Positions 25,473-34,683 of a DNA stretch of 64,000 nt are shown piece after piece (within the stretch, counting starts at the first letter, position 1; each line of letters begins with the position of its first letter). Source of the stretch: JBKBIP01 sp046297495 (lineage in GTDB: Bacteria; Planctomycetota; Planctomycetia; Gemmatales; Gemmataceae); NCBI GenBank assembly GCA_046297495.1, contig JBKBIP010000004.1, forward strand, positions 143,205 through 207,204, read 5' to 3'. The notes below the pieces were generated by a model. The model was not told the DNA's origin and made no database searches. It saw only the letters and a program-made list of their open reading frames with translations. The position numbers and the translations under genes were made by a program.

Positions 25473-26411
25473 GTGAACGTGGTTGGTCGTCTGGCGCCAT
25501 CGCCAACGGGGGCGCAGCATGTAGGCAACGCTCGTACTTATGTGATCGCTTGGCTGTCGGCGCGCAGTCGAGGCGGGCGGTTGTTGCTGCGCTTGGAGGA
25601 CATTGACTCGCCGCGCGTCCGAGCAGGGGCTGCCACGCAAACCTTGGACGACTTGCGCTGGTTAGGCTTGGATTGGGATGAAGGCCCTGTCGTGCAGACC
25701 GAACGGCTGTCCCTGTACCAAGAGGCTCTGTGCCGACTGCGAGCGCATGAGCTGGTGTATCCTTGCACATGCAGCCGGGGCGACATCGAGCGGGCCGCCA
25801 GCGCGCCGCACGCGGATCACGATAGTTCCATTTATCCGGGTACCTGCACGCATCGCCGGGCAACTGACGCGGCGGCGTTGGCGGATCGGGCGTGGGCGTG
25901 GCGATTACGTGTCCCAATGGAAATCATCACCTTCAACGATTCCTTGCGGGGTTCGGTGTCGCTCGATCTGGAAACCTTGGGAGACGTGGTCGTCTGGAAA
26001 TCGTCAGGGACTCCCGCTTATCAGTTGGCCGTGGTCGTGGATGACGCGGCTATGGGCATCACCGAAGTCGTGCGCGGCGACGATTTGATACCGTCCACCC
26101 CTTGGCAAGTGGTATTGTACCGGATGTTGGAGCTGCGCGCGCCAGCTTGGTGTCATGTGCCGCTGGTGGTCGGCCCGGACGGCCGCCGCTTGGCCAAGCG
26201 TCATGGAGACACCAAGCTATCATCGTTGCGGGCGGCGGGAGTGCGACCCGAGGCGTTGTTGGGATTGCTGGCTTGGTCCTGTGGCTGGTTGGAGACCTAC
26301 GAACCGATTCGATTGCCGGAGTTATTGCCGTTGTTCCGCCTGGAGACGATTCCGCCCCATCCCTTCGTGCTGGAACCGCGCTGGCTGGAGATGATTGGCT
26401 TTTCTGTCTAA
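25473..26411 (+). CDS. gluQ: glutamyl-Q tRNA(Asp) synthetase
   Basis: A 312-residue truncated glutamyl-tRNA synthetase without an anticodon-binding domain, the GluQ-RS plan. The HIGH-type signature is in RLAPSPTGAQHVGNA (6-20) and the KMSKS-type loop in RRLAKRHGD. The zinc site has CTC...YPGTC spacing, typical of GluQ-RS. The enzyme glutamylates queuosine at position 34 of tRNA(Asp). GTG 25473 is chosen because GGAGGAG lies nine bases upstream; an in-frame TTG at 25464 abuts the box. It is convergent with the epimerase gene, with a 6-bp gap. Confidence 0.88.
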   Translation: MNVVGRLAPSPTGAQHVGNARTYVIAWLSARSRGGRLLLRLEDIDSPRVRAGAATQTLDDLRWLGLDWDEGPVVQTERLSLYQEALCRLRAHELVYPCTCSRGDIERAASAPHADHDSSIYPGTCTHRRATDAAALADRAWAWRLRVPMEIITFNDSLRGSVSLDLETLGDVVVWKSSGTPAYQLAVVVDDAAMGITEVVRGDDLIPSTPWQVVLYRMLELRAPAWCHVPLVVGPDGRRLAKRHGDTKLSSLRAAGVRPEALLGLLAWSCGWLETYEPIRLPELLPLFRLETIPPHPFVLEPRWLEMIGFSV

Positions 26412-26417
26412 AGCATG

Positions 26418-27362
26418 TCACGCCGCCTGGCGCTGGCCGAAGCCGCTTTGCCAGGCCACCTGGCGGGCCAGCCCTTCGTCGATGCCGACGCGCGGCCGCC
26501 AGTCAAGATGGCGCAACAGCTTGCCGGTATCGGCGCAAGTGTAGCGTTGGTCCCCCGGACGGGCCGGCGCGCGTTGGATGGACGGCTGGCGACCCATGAT
26601 CACTTCGAGTTTGTGCAGCACGTCCCAGACTGTCACGATTTCGCCGCCGCCGACGTTGTAGATTTCTCCCGGCATGGCCTGGACCGCCGCCAAGGTCGCG
26701 TCCACGCAATCGCTGACATACGTATTACCTCGCACCTGATGGCCGTCGCCGTGAATGGTCAGCGGTTCCCCCGCGAGCATGGCCCGGATGAAACGATGAT
26801 AACCCATGTCGGGCCGTTGTCGGGGACCATAGACGGAAAAGTAGCGTAGAATGACAACAGGAAGCCCCCATTCTTCCTGATAGGCGCGGCACAGGTTTTC
26901 CGCCGCCAACTTCGTGACCCCATAAGGGGATATGGGACGAGGTGGCAACGACTCATCGCCGGAACCGTACCGGCCATACACCGAGGAGGTCGAGGCGAAC
27001 ACAAAGCGGCGGACTTGCCCCACGCGGTGGACGCCATCCAACAAGCGCTGCGTGGCCGTGACGTTGCAGCTCTCATACAGCGTGAAGTCGGTCCAACTAT
27101 TGGGCAACCCTGGCATACCGGCGAGATGGAAAATGACTTCCGCGTCGTCCAACAACTCGTCGAGCGGATCAGTGCGTAAGTCTACTTCCCGAAAGTCAAA
27201 GCCATGATGGCGCCGGGCGGCTTCGAGATTGGCTTCCTTGATCGACCGGGGATAGTACGGGATAAACGCATCAACGCCGAGCACGTCATGACCAGCGTGC
27301 AGCAAGCGCTCGCACAGGTGCGAGCCGATGAATCCCGCTGCTCCCGTCACCAGGCATTTCAT
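26418..27362 (-). CDS. NAD-dependent sugar-nucleotide epimerase/dehydratase
   Basis: A 314-residue extended SDR. GAAGFIG (about 7-13) is the NAD-binding loop, FVFASTSSVYG holds the catalytic Ser, and the YxxxK pair is in SPYGVTKLAAE. It resembles UDP-glucuronate/UDP-glucose 4-epimerases. ATG 27362 has GGAGGAG upstream and overlaps the last codons of the glycosyltransferase gene by 4 bp, so the two are translationally coupled. It probably makes the donor sugar for that transferase or for an exported polysaccharide. Confidence 0.9.
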   Translation of the reverse strand: MKCLVTGAAGFIGSHLCERLLHAGHDVLGVDAFIPYYPRSIKEANLEAARRHHGFDFREVDLRTDPLDELLDDAEVIFHLAGMPGLPNSWTDFTLYESCNVTATQRLLDGVHRVGQVRRFVFASTSSVYGRYGSGDESLPPRPISPYGVTKLAAENLCRAYQEEWGLPVVILRYFSVYGPRQRPDMGYHRFIRAMLAGEPLTIHGDGHQVRGNTYVSDCVDATLAAVQAMPGEIYNVGGGEIVTVWDVLHKLEVIMGRQPSIQRAPARPGDQRYTCADTGKLLRHLDWRPRVGIDEGLARQVAWQSGFGQRQAA

Positions 27363-30300
27363 GACAACATCTCCTCGCCAACTGGCAGGTGACGACTCCA
27401 CGCGGTGGTTGTCTCGTCCGAGGCTGCCCCATAGCGCTCCAACCGTGCCAGGCGAGATTCCAAGGCATGCAGTCGATTCTCCAGCTGAGCATTGCGCCGT
27501 TGACTCTCTTCTAACTGGCGCGCCAGCTCCGCCATTGCCGCTGACCTGTTATTTGCCTGAACCGCCTCACGCTCCACCGCCAAAGCATGGTCCAGAGTGG
27601 CGCCGCACTCGACCAACTCCGTCAGGACCGAGAGCAATTGGCGGTTGAAGGCGGATTGTTGCCGTGACAGCACATCGACATAAGCGCGGCGGAAATTGCC
27701 CAATAACTTATGCTTGAGCCAGCGTTTCCAGGAAGCGAACCAGCCTTCGGTCACGTCAAGATAATCATCAGGCAAGCGCTGCCAGCGTTGCGCCTCGGCC
27801 AACAACGCGCGGGCACGGCGCACCAGAGCCAAACAACCGCCCATCGCGAAAGCCTCTGTTTCCATTCGAGCCAGCAACCGCACCTGCGTGACAGGCATGG
27901 GACTGATTCGATGATTTACGGATGTCATCTCAGCCGGGACCACGTCCAAGGCCGCGCTATACGTTCCCGCCCGTGGCGGCAGCGGCAGCCGTAGCGACGC
28001 GGCCAGCGTCTGACCGGGCAACACCATGTCCGGCAAAGGCGTGGTCTCCGTCAGTGAGTCGATGGCATGTCCAGAATCGTCGATGACCCGACACCGCAAG
28101 ACATAACGGCAAGGCCCCTCGGCGACCAACGGCTGGGAGCCGCGATTGTGAACCTGTACGGGAATCAATATGGCTCCTGGCCCCACGCCAACCTCCAATT
28201 CATCCTGGCGCGGAGTGACTTCGGCATCTAGGGACATAGGGGCCGGTGTCGCGTCCAAGACCTGTTCCACGATCTCCGCGAAACCGGCGCGCCACGCCAA
28301 GCGGCCATGCTCCGCGGCGCGGCGCGGACCGCGCTGGCGCATGGCTTCCGCCAACGGGTGCGCCAATTCTCGAAGGACACGCTCTAGCCGATCCTGGAAT
28401 TTGCTGGCGGAGCCGAACTCACGGCGGACGTAGGATCGTCCCAATTGGCCGCGCTCGCTCCAGGCGGTGGGCTGTTCTTTCAGATCGTCCAACGCGGCGG
28501 CGAAGGAAGCGTAGTCATTTACTGTCTGCCCGCCGCCACTGACACGCGTATGCTCTGCTAAGACGGCACATTCCGCGTGCGCGATGACGGGGGTTCCTTG
28601 TGCCCACGCTTCCAGAGCCACCAATGATAGCGCTTCGTGACGGGACAGTTGCAATAATGCCGCCGCGCCGGCCAAGACATCGCGCTTGGCATCCTCGGGG
28701 AGAAAGCCCAAGTCGTGCAGCCAAGGCCGGCGCGGCAAGCGCCATTCCCCTTCCCCCATGAAAGCAAAGAGAAACCCGCCCCGATTCTCCGCCGCGTAGC
28801 GCTCGGCATATTCTAGCAACAGCGGCAGGTCCTTCTCGGCGCAGTAGCGCCCAGCATAGAGCAGGTACGGGACACCGCCCACATGTTGCCGGCCGCGCTC
28901 GGCGTCGCCGATTGTCTCCGTGTCCAACCAAGTGCCGATACATGTAGAGCGCGGATGATTCAGCCCTAGCTCAATCTCAGCGAACGCTTGTTCTGCAGGG
29001 CTGTGATAGAGGATGCCGCCGACCTGTTCATAAGCGGCGCGCAACAGCCGCAACCGGGCGAACGGTTCATCATGGATGCAGGGAAGCAACAGCGTTTGCT
29101 CCGGGAAGCGGCGGGCCACGTCATACGTCAGGCCAAAAAGATAAGGACCAACGATGATGGCATCCAAGTTTCCGGTTTCTTGTCCCAGCGCCTGGATCAA
29201 TTGGCGTGAGTGCAAGGAATGACGTAAGTAATCGGTTTCTTCCGCGTCTGTCACCTTGCCGTTCGCATGGCGAATGATTTGCAACGCGCGGTTGTGTTCC
29301 GCGGCGTTGTACCCGTCCAGCGTGAAACGGCGCACCAAGATGCCATCTTCATAAGATTCCCCCGCTGGGTAATGATTCCCCCAAGTGCTGGCCGAGCGCG
29401 TGCAGGTGGTGAACACCGACACCTCATGCCCCGCTTGGCGCAAGAAACGAGCGATGGTCCGCAATGAAGTTTCCGCTCCCCCGACGAAATCCGCACCATA
29501 ACGACACGCCACGACGGCAACGCGCCATGGCGTTGCGTGGGGACGAGCGCCAGCGAGAGCGGGCTTCAGCACACGGATAATCTGCCGTGCCAAATCGTTC
29601 GCGTCATCCGGCATGAAGGTCAGCCCGGCGTCGGCGACCGTCTCCGGCAAGGCGGCGGCCCGCGCGGCGACCACCGGCACGCCGCACGCCATCGCTTCGA
29701 GCACCGGCAGGCAAAACCCCTCATGCCGCGATGGCATGATGAAGACATCGGCGGCGCGGTAGGCATCCCGCAAGTAAGTATCCTCAACGTGGCCCAAAAA
29801 GTGCAAGCGGTCAGCGACGCCGTGTTCCTTGGCCAAGCGCTGACAACGGCACATCTCATCCTGATAGACGTCGCGCGTGTCGCCGATGATCAGGGCATGA
29901 ATGGGCGGCTCGTGGCACCGCAAACGGGCCAAGGCCTCGATCAGCACCGCCAGGCGTTTGTTCGGAGCCACGCGACCGACATAGAGCAGTAAACGGCCGT
30001 TCTCCAGACCCAAGCGCCGGCGCGGATCACGTTCGGGCGGGCCGGGATGAAACCAGTTCGTGTTGATGGGATAGCCGAGCGCTTGCAACCGCGCCATCGG
30101 AATATCACAGGCATCGAGCAATTCCTGGCGCGCGAATTGGCTATGGGTCAATACCATGTCGGCGAACCATGCCAAACCGCGCTGGCGTGCCCCTTGCTCC
30201 AGGGCTTCTCGCCCAGAACCGAACCACATTTCCGGCGGGGTAACACTATGATAATCGAAAAGAACGCGCGTCCGGCCCGCCAGCAACGGTAGCCATTCGA

Positions 30301-30592
30301 GCAAGCGAAAATACTGGCTATATTCCACGATGATCAAGTCGGCGGCGGTAAGAAACTCCTCGGCCTGTTCCGAGTCGATCCGAGCAGATCCACGTGAGAA
30401 GCGAAGCGAATTCATACAAGGAACGGACAGAGAACGGTAATGGGGACGAACGACCGGATGCATGCTCCGATCATCCTCCACGAAGACCGCCACATCCGCG
30501 CCGTGATTAAGGAAGAAGGAGACTTTTTCCGCCAACTGGTTACCGATGGCATCGCCGGCCCGCGCGCTGGCACTCAGAAACGCGACCCGCAT
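27359..30592 (-). CDS. 1077-residue protein with two glycosyltransferase 4 domains
   Basis: The first GT-B unit (about 1-345) ends with the GT4 donor-binding pattern PSRHEGFCLPVLEAMACGVPVV. A second unit (about 350-735) starts WRVAVVACRYGADFVGGAET and has LSRHEALSLVALEAWAQGTPVI. Residues about 800-900 form a beta-sandwich like the carbohydrate-binding domain of Wzt ABC ATPases (VQVHNRGSQPLVAEG; LPPRAGTYSAALDVV). The C-terminus (about 1000-1060) is a coiled coil. The architecture suggests sequential addition of two sugars with product sensing for polysaccharide or glycoprotein assembly (inference). GGAGGG precedes the ATG, and the stop overlaps the epimerase start. Confidence 0.88.
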   Translation of the reverse strand: MRVAFLSASARAGDAIGNQLAEKVSFFLNHGADVAVFVEDDRSMHPVVRPHYRSLSVPCMNSLRFSRGSARIDSEQAEEFLTAADLIIVEYSQYFRLLEWLPLLAGRTRVLFDYHSVTPPEMWFGSGREALEQGARQRGLAWFADMVLTHSQFARQELLDACDIPMARLQALGYPINTNWFHPGPPERDPRRRLGLENGRLLLYVGRVAPNKRLAVLIEALARLRCHEPPIHALIIGDTRDVYQDEMCRCQRLAKEHGVADRLHFLGHVEDTYLRDAYRAADVFIMPSRHEGFCLPVLEAMACGVPVVAARAAALPETVADAGLTFMPDDANDLARQIIRVLKPALAGARPHATPWRVAVVACRYGADFVGGAETSLRTIARFLRQAGHEVSVFTTCTRSASTWGNHYPAGESYEDGILVRRFTLDGYNAAEHNRALQIIRHANGKVTDAEETDYLRHSLHSRQLIQALGQETGNLDAIIVGPYLFGLTYDVARRFPEQTLLLPCIHDEPFARLRLLRAAYEQVGGILYHSPAEQAFAEIELGLNHPRSTCIGTWLDTETIGDAERGRQHVGGVPYLLYAGRYCAEKDLPLLLEYAERYAAENRGGFLFAFMGEGEWRLPRRPWLHDLGFLPEDAKRDVLAGAAALLQLSRHEALSLVALEAWAQGTPVIAHAECAVLAEHTRVSGGGQTVNDYASFAAALDDLKEQPTAWSERGQLGRSYVRREFGSASKFQDRLERVLRELAHPLAEAMRQRGPRRAAEHGRLAWRAGFAEIVEQVLDATPAPMSLDAEVTPRQDELEVGVGPGAILIPVQVHNRGSQPLVAEGPCRYVLRCRVIDDSGHAIDSLTETTPLPDMVLPGQTLAASLRLPLPPRAGTYSAALDVVPAEMTSVNHRISPMPVTQVRLLARMETEAFAMGGCLALVRRARALLAEAQRWQRLPDDYLDVTEGWFASWKRWLKHKLLGNFRRAYVDVLSRQQSAFNRQLLSVLTELVECGATLDHALAVEREAVQANNRSAAMAELARQLEESQRRNAQLENRLHALESRLARLERYGAASDETTTAWSRHLPVGEEMLS

Positions 30593-30731
30593 GGGGTGGT
30601 CCCTCCCTGGACATCACGCTGAGGAATCATGAAAAGCAGCGGGGTATCTTAACAAAGCCGCTCATCCGCCGCAATCCGGCTTGAGTGGGAAGTACTTCCA
30701 AAATTTCGATTCAGATAGGAAAGACTTAAGA

Positions 30732-30777
30732 TTCATCGGTTCGCGCACGCTGGCGACACGATACGCGAACCGATGAA
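30732..30777. repeat. palindromic repeat family A, copy 3
   Basis: The arms TTCATCGGTTCGCG and CGCGAACCGATGAA pair perfectly over 14 bp. It lies 22 nt after the stop codon of the minus-strand gene ending at 30800. Confidence 0.8.
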
Positions 30778-30799
30778 CCCACGGCCCATTGGCATGAGG

Positions 30800-32527
30800 C
30801 TACTTCAACGGCACATCCTTGAGCACGAACGGAATATCCAAGCTGACGGAGCGGCTGCCAGATAGGATCAGCTTGGTGGGAGCGCCTTGCCCTTGGTTCG
30901 GTTGATACGTTAGGGTGTATTCCTGACTGACGACGTTGTTGACGATCTGCACCTTGGAGCCCGTGCTAACGAGGCGGAAGGGTTGGTCCTTGTCATCGAC
31001 CAGAGACAAGCCGGCGGGGTTTGTGGGGAGAACCGGAGCACGGCCGCCGATTTGTACTTGGATCTGTTGGACTTGGAATTGCTGGGCCGGCGGCGCCGGT
31101 TGCGGTTGGGCTTGCCGCTGCGCCGGCACGGGGGCGGGTAGCGGTTGCACTTGAATCGGGAGGTTCCCGACGCCCCCCTGGACCGGCAGGGCGTTGGCGG
31201 GCGGCTCGATGGCAACTTGCACCGTGATTTGGCCGTTGGCTTGTTGGGTGACATCGATCACCTTGATCTCGCCACCATCCTGGCCGCGTACCGTTTGACC
31301 GGCGGCCTTGAGGATGTTCGCCACAGTGATCAAGGGTTGCGGGGCCGTTTGCGCCTGAGCGGTGATCGTCCCGCGAATTTCCTTGAGACTTTGAGAAGGT
31401 TTGTCCCCCTTGGCCAACCGGACGGTGATTTGCGTCGGATGCCCCACCGCGAGAGGGGGCCGGATGCGTGCGATCGCTGGGGCCACGCCGATGCCGATGG
31501 CCGGCTGCTCTTCCGCCGCCCCCACGCTGGTCGAAGCCGACAATTTTTGTCCCTGATCATCGATGGCCCGATCCACGCGCACGCCGAGCAGTTGTTGCCA
31601 CATCAACTTGGGTTCGGGAGTGACATCCAGGACGAATGCTTCCTCGCTATCTTTCTTGGCTTCATCGTTAATCGGAGTGCTCGGTGGCAAAGCGCGGACG
31701 CGCACCGCTCCTTCGTAGTGCGTTGGTAGAACAGGGGGCTTGCCATCGGTCAAGTAGATGGTCTGGTTGGCGGCGCCCGGAAAACGCTCCGGCGGTTGAA
31801 CGGGGAGAATGGCGGGAGCGACGCCTTGAATGGGCTGACCAGGTTGTACCTGAATCTGAATTCGTTGCTGTAAAGCGCCATTTTGCAAGGGTTGGCGATT
31901 GGGCACGGGTGCCGGTAGCGGCACAGGGGCCGGCTGCGGCGCCGGCTGCGGCAGGGGACGAATCGGAAGGGGCCGAGGAACAGGTTGCGGGCGGGGTTGG
32001 GGCTTGACGGCCTTATCCGTCGCTTCCGTCAGTCCGGCCTTCTGGCAAAACAGGTCGAAGGCTTGCCAAAACGTCGTCTCTCCCGTGTCCAACGTCACCC
32101 GACGCTCGGCCAAGTCTTGCGGGTTTCCCGTCAAGACGATGTTATACCCGCTCTTCTGCGCCAAGTCGCGCACCGCATCGAGGACCGGCATGTTGTCGTA
32201 TTTCAGATGAACGCGCGTTGGCGCCAAAAGATTGGCGGCGGTCATCTTCTGGCTGATCTTGTTCACCAACTCGCTGGCGCGTTTACGAGTTTCCACGTCA
32301 TCACTTTGGGCCGCTTTCCGTAGCGCCTCCAGGGCGGGAGCGCCGATCTTCTCCAACGCGCTGGTAGCTTCTTCCCGTTCCACAAAGCTGCCATTGCCGA
32401 GCAGGTCGATGAGTTGCTCGATCTGCTTTTGCTCATCGACGGTGCTGACAGGGGCCGCCACTACCCAAGCCAGCCCCCCCAGGCCCAAGCCAACGCTCAA
32501 GGCCAAAAGTCCAAATAGGGTTCGCAT
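30800..32527 (-). CDS. secreted HEAT / STN-like protein with proline-rich linker
   Basis: 575 residues from ATG 32527, behind AAGGAG. A signal peptide covers about 1-25 (LAWVVAAPV). One or two HEAT/PBS-type helical repeats follow (about 35-95; FVEREEATSALEKIGAPALE), then a secretin-type short N-terminal domain (about 105-165; VLDAVRDLAQKSGYNIVL). A long linker of Pro, Gln and Arg pairs follows, and then about 300 residues of beta-rich sequence. It could be an envelope scaffold; it lacks a secretin pore domain. It is not recognised as a named protein. Confidence 0.65.
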   Translation of the reverse strand: MRTLFGLLALSVGLGLGGLAWVVAAPVSTVDEQKQIEQLIDLLGNGSFVEREEATSALEKIGAPALEALRKAAQSDDVETRKRASELVNKISQKMTAANLLAPTRVHLKYDNMPVLDAVRDLAQKSGYNIVLTGNPQDLAERRVTLDTGETTFWQAFDLFCQKAGLTEATDKAVKPQPRPQPVPRPLPIRPLPQPAPQPAPVPLPAPVPNRQPLQNGALQQRIQIQVQPGQPIQGVAPAILPVQPPERFPGAANQTIYLTDGKPPVLPTHYEGAVRVRALPPSTPINDEAKKDSEEAFVLDVTPEPKLMWQQLLGVRVDRAIDDQGQKLSASTSVGAAEEQPAIGIGVAPAIARIRPPLAVGHPTQITVRLAKGDKPSQSLKEIRGTITAQAQTAPQPLITVANILKAAGQTVRGQDGGEIKVIDVTQQANGQITVQVAIEPPANALPVQGGVGNLPIQVQPLPAPVPAQRQAQPQPAPPAQQFQVQQIQVQIGGRAPVLPTNPAGLSLVDDKDQPFRLVSTGSKVQIVNNVVSQEYTLTYQPNQGQGAPTKLILSGSRSVSLDIPFVLKDVPLK

Positions 32528-32853
32528 GGTGATACGCTCCTTAGACTGATGTTGTCGTTTACGTATGCGCACTCTCTTCACTATTCCAGGATGGATTATC
32601 ATAACGACGAACGAAAGAAAGGAAGAGTTTGGAAAAAATTTACATTGTTTCTCGATTCCCAGGAAAGATGCTACTAAGCACGCAACGCGAGCAAGCCACA
32701 CTTGCTCGCGCTGCGTGCTCCTGTGATTTTCCGTCTTGCCGAGGTAATAATACGAGAGCAGCCCACATCACCAGCAATTGCAATTTCCGCCTGCCTGTGC
32801 CACCATAACCACAGGCTGTCGCGTTCCGTGGGGCGTTATTCACTCTCTCGTTT
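32528..32853. other. divergent intergenic region, 326 bp
   Basis: It separates the secreted HEAT protein (minus) from the dihydropteroate synthase-like gene (plus). It contains a strong hairpin at 32677-32719 and should hold two divergent promoters, none of which I can identify with confidence. Confidence 0.55.
32677..32719. repeat. 19-bp-stem palindrome, family D copy 1
   Basis: The arms AGCACGCAACGCGAGCAAG and CTTGCTCGCGCTGCGTGCT pair with one mismatch around the five-base loop CCACA. The flank and left arm recur at the right edge of the window (63961-64000). Confidence 0.75.
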
Positions 32854-34203
32854 ATGTCCCGATCACACTTCCTCTTTGTCACTGGCAAGTTGGCGGAACC
32901 GGCGCTGCGCCGGCAGTTGGCGGAGTTGTCGGGACAAGTGAACTTTGATTACTCCGTCGCCGTGTTACCGATCACCGTCGTCGCCCTGGCCACGACTCCT
33001 TGGATCGCTCGTCATTTGGTGCTTACGACCAAGCCGGATCGCGTCGTGCTGCCGGGTTTGTGCGCCGGTGATGTGCGAATCGTCGCCGAGGCTGTCGGCG
33101 TGCCGGTCGAACGTGGACCGAAGGATTTGCGTGAATTGCCGGAATATTTCGGCGGTCCAGGCGGTCTCCCCGCCGACTATGGCCGTTACGACATCGAAAT
33201 CCTGGCCGAGATCAACCACGCGCCGCGACTCTCCTTGCCGGAGTTGGTCCAGCAAGCCCACGCGCTCCGCGCCGACGGCGCCGATGTCATCGACTTGGGG
33301 TGCGATCCGGGGGACACCTGGGCCGGCGTCGGGGCGGCGACCAAGGCCCTATGCGCGGAAGGACTGCGGGTGTCCATCGATAGTTTCAACGTCGCCGAGG
33401 TCGAAGCCGCCGTCGCCGCCGGGGCCGAGCTGGTGCTGAGCGTCAACCAAAGCAACTTGCCGGCGGTCCGCGATTGGGGTTGCGCGGTGGTCGCCGTTCC
33501 CGACGTGCCGGCGACCCTGGAAGGACTAGACCAAGTCATCGAGACCTTGACCGGCTGGGGGATCCCCTTCCGCATCGATCCCATCCTGGAGCCGATTGGC
33601 TTCGGCTTCGCCGCTTCGCTAGCGCGCTATCACGACATCCGCCGCCGCTATCCCGACGCCGAGATGCTCATGGGGGTCGGCAATTTGACAGAATTGACCG
33701 AGGTGGACGCCGCCGGGGTCAACGTGCTGCTGCTTGGAATATGTCAAGAGCTGGGCATTCGCGGTGTGTTGACCACGCAGGTGATCAACTGGTGCCGTAG
33801 CTGTGTCCGCGAACTCGACCGCGCTCGCCGTTTGGTGTACTATGCCTGCCAACATCGGGTCTTGCCCAAGCGCCTGGAGCCTAACTTGGTCATGCTCCGC
33901 GATCCCAAGTTGCGCGAACATGGCGAAGCGACCTTGCGCGATCTGGCCGAGAAGATCAGCGACCGCAACTTTCGCATTTTCGCCGAGCGCGACTTGCTGT
34001 ACGTCCTCAACGGCGCCATTTTCTTGCAAGGGACCGATCCATTTGCCCTGTTCCGGCAGCTGCTCCAGCACGAAAACATCGACCCCGCCCACGCCTTCTA
34101 TCTCGGCTACGAGATGGCCAAAGCGGTCACGGCCTTGACATTAGGTAAAAACTACACCCAGGACCAAGCGCTGCATTGGGGCTTCCTGACACGGGAAGAA
34201 TGA
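32854..34203 (+). CDS. dihydropteroate synthase-like protein (DUF6513 type)
   Basis: 449 residues. The middle (about 110-340) is a DHPS-like TIM barrel: ALRADGADVIDLGCDPGD, VSIDSFNVAEVEAAVAAGA, DPILEPIGFGFAASL, MLMGVGNLTELTEVDAAGVN. The flanking N- and C-terminal segments are specific to this family. Classical folate DHPS motifs are only partly kept. Relatives sit among tetrahydromethanopterin-linked C1 genes in planctomycetes and methylotrophs, so a pterin-cofactor role is likely but inferred from family knowledge. No C1 gene is adjacent here. ATG 32854 has no clear ribosome site. Confidence 0.7.
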   Translation: MSRSHFLFVTGKLAEPALRRQLAELSGQVNFDYSVAVLPITVVALATTPWIARHLVLTTKPDRVVLPGLCAGDVRIVAEAVGVPVERGPKDLRELPEYFGGPGGLPADYGRYDIEILAEINHAPRLSLPELVQQAHALRADGADVIDLGCDPGDTWAGVGAATKALCAEGLRVSIDSFNVAEVEAAVAAGAELVLSVNQSNLPAVRDWGCAVVAVPDVPATLEGLDQVIETLTGWGIPFRIDPILEPIGFGFAASLARYHDIRRRYPDAEMLMGVGNLTELTEVDAAGVNVLLLGICQELGIRGVLTTQVINWCRSCVRELDRARRLVYYACQHRVLPKRLEPNLVMLRDPKLREHGEATLRDLAEKISDRNFRIFAERDLLYVLNGAIFLQGTDPFALFRQLLQHENIDPAHAFYLGYEMAKAVTALTLGKNYTQDQALHWGFLTREE

Positions 34204-34333
34204 CAAATTATCCGGCACGTCTCCTGGAGCATGTTTCCACCGTGCCACCGCACGCCCCAACCCCGTACCGGCACGTTGCGTGGGATTTTTCGTTTCGCGC
34301 CCGGAGAAGGGGTTAGGTGAGATAATGATAATC

Positions 34334-34363
34334 AAACCCGACCCCTGGTAGGTGGGTTTTATT
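34334..34363 (+). terminator. possible intrinsic terminator
   Basis: AAACCCGACC pairs with GGTGGGTTT around a seven-base loop (one bulged G) and is followed by TATT. It lies 130 nt downstream of the dihydropteroate synthase-like gene. The U-tract is short, so this is a weak call. Confidence 0.35.
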
Positions 34364-34529
34364 GAATAAAAACTACTAGTCGCCATCCGCTCATCACACA
34401 ATAAGGGCACTCTCCGCTACCTCCGCTTTTGGCGCGCACCGAGAGCGGCGGGGAGCTTTTAGTGCTCATACATGATCATTTGTTTATCCGCTTTCCCACA
34501 AGGCTTCTGCACTCTTCTCCGCCGCCCAT

Positions 34530-34620
34530 GATAAAGGGGGCAGGTTAGATACTCACCTGGGTTGGCCGATACACGGAATGGGAATCGAACCCGCTCCTTT
34601 CATCCCTGCCGGTGTCGGCC
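34530..34620. repeat. MITE-like element family B, partial copy
   Basis: The stretch from GATAAAGGGGGCAGGTTAGA to GGGTTGGCCGATACACGG matches the reverse complement of the left-to-centre part of the hairpin at 56223-56298. The far arm of that hairpin is missing here. Instead GGCCGATACACGG pairs with CCGGTGTCGGCC at 34609-34620. Confidence 0.6.
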
Positions 34621-34683
34621 CGATGGGAATGCTCAAGAATGCTCTTGACGTGACGCGCGCGGTTGCCTATCGTCGCGCCCGCC

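Larger units (their letters stand above)
34204..34683. other. intergenic region, 480 bp
   Basis: No gene is recognised. It contains a possible terminator (34334-34363), a GC-rich folded segment around 34410-34465 and a partial copy of a MITE-like element (34530-34620). A GGTTCGATTCC stretch on the minus strand looks like a tRNA T-arm, but no tRNA can be built around it. Confidence 0.55.

Noticed and set aside
34564..34620. GGTTCGATTCC on the minus strand, looking like a tRNA or tmRNA T-arm
   Set aside because: No 7-bp acceptor stem, anticodon arm or CCA context can be built. The stretch lies inside the MITE-like repeat and its local hairpin.
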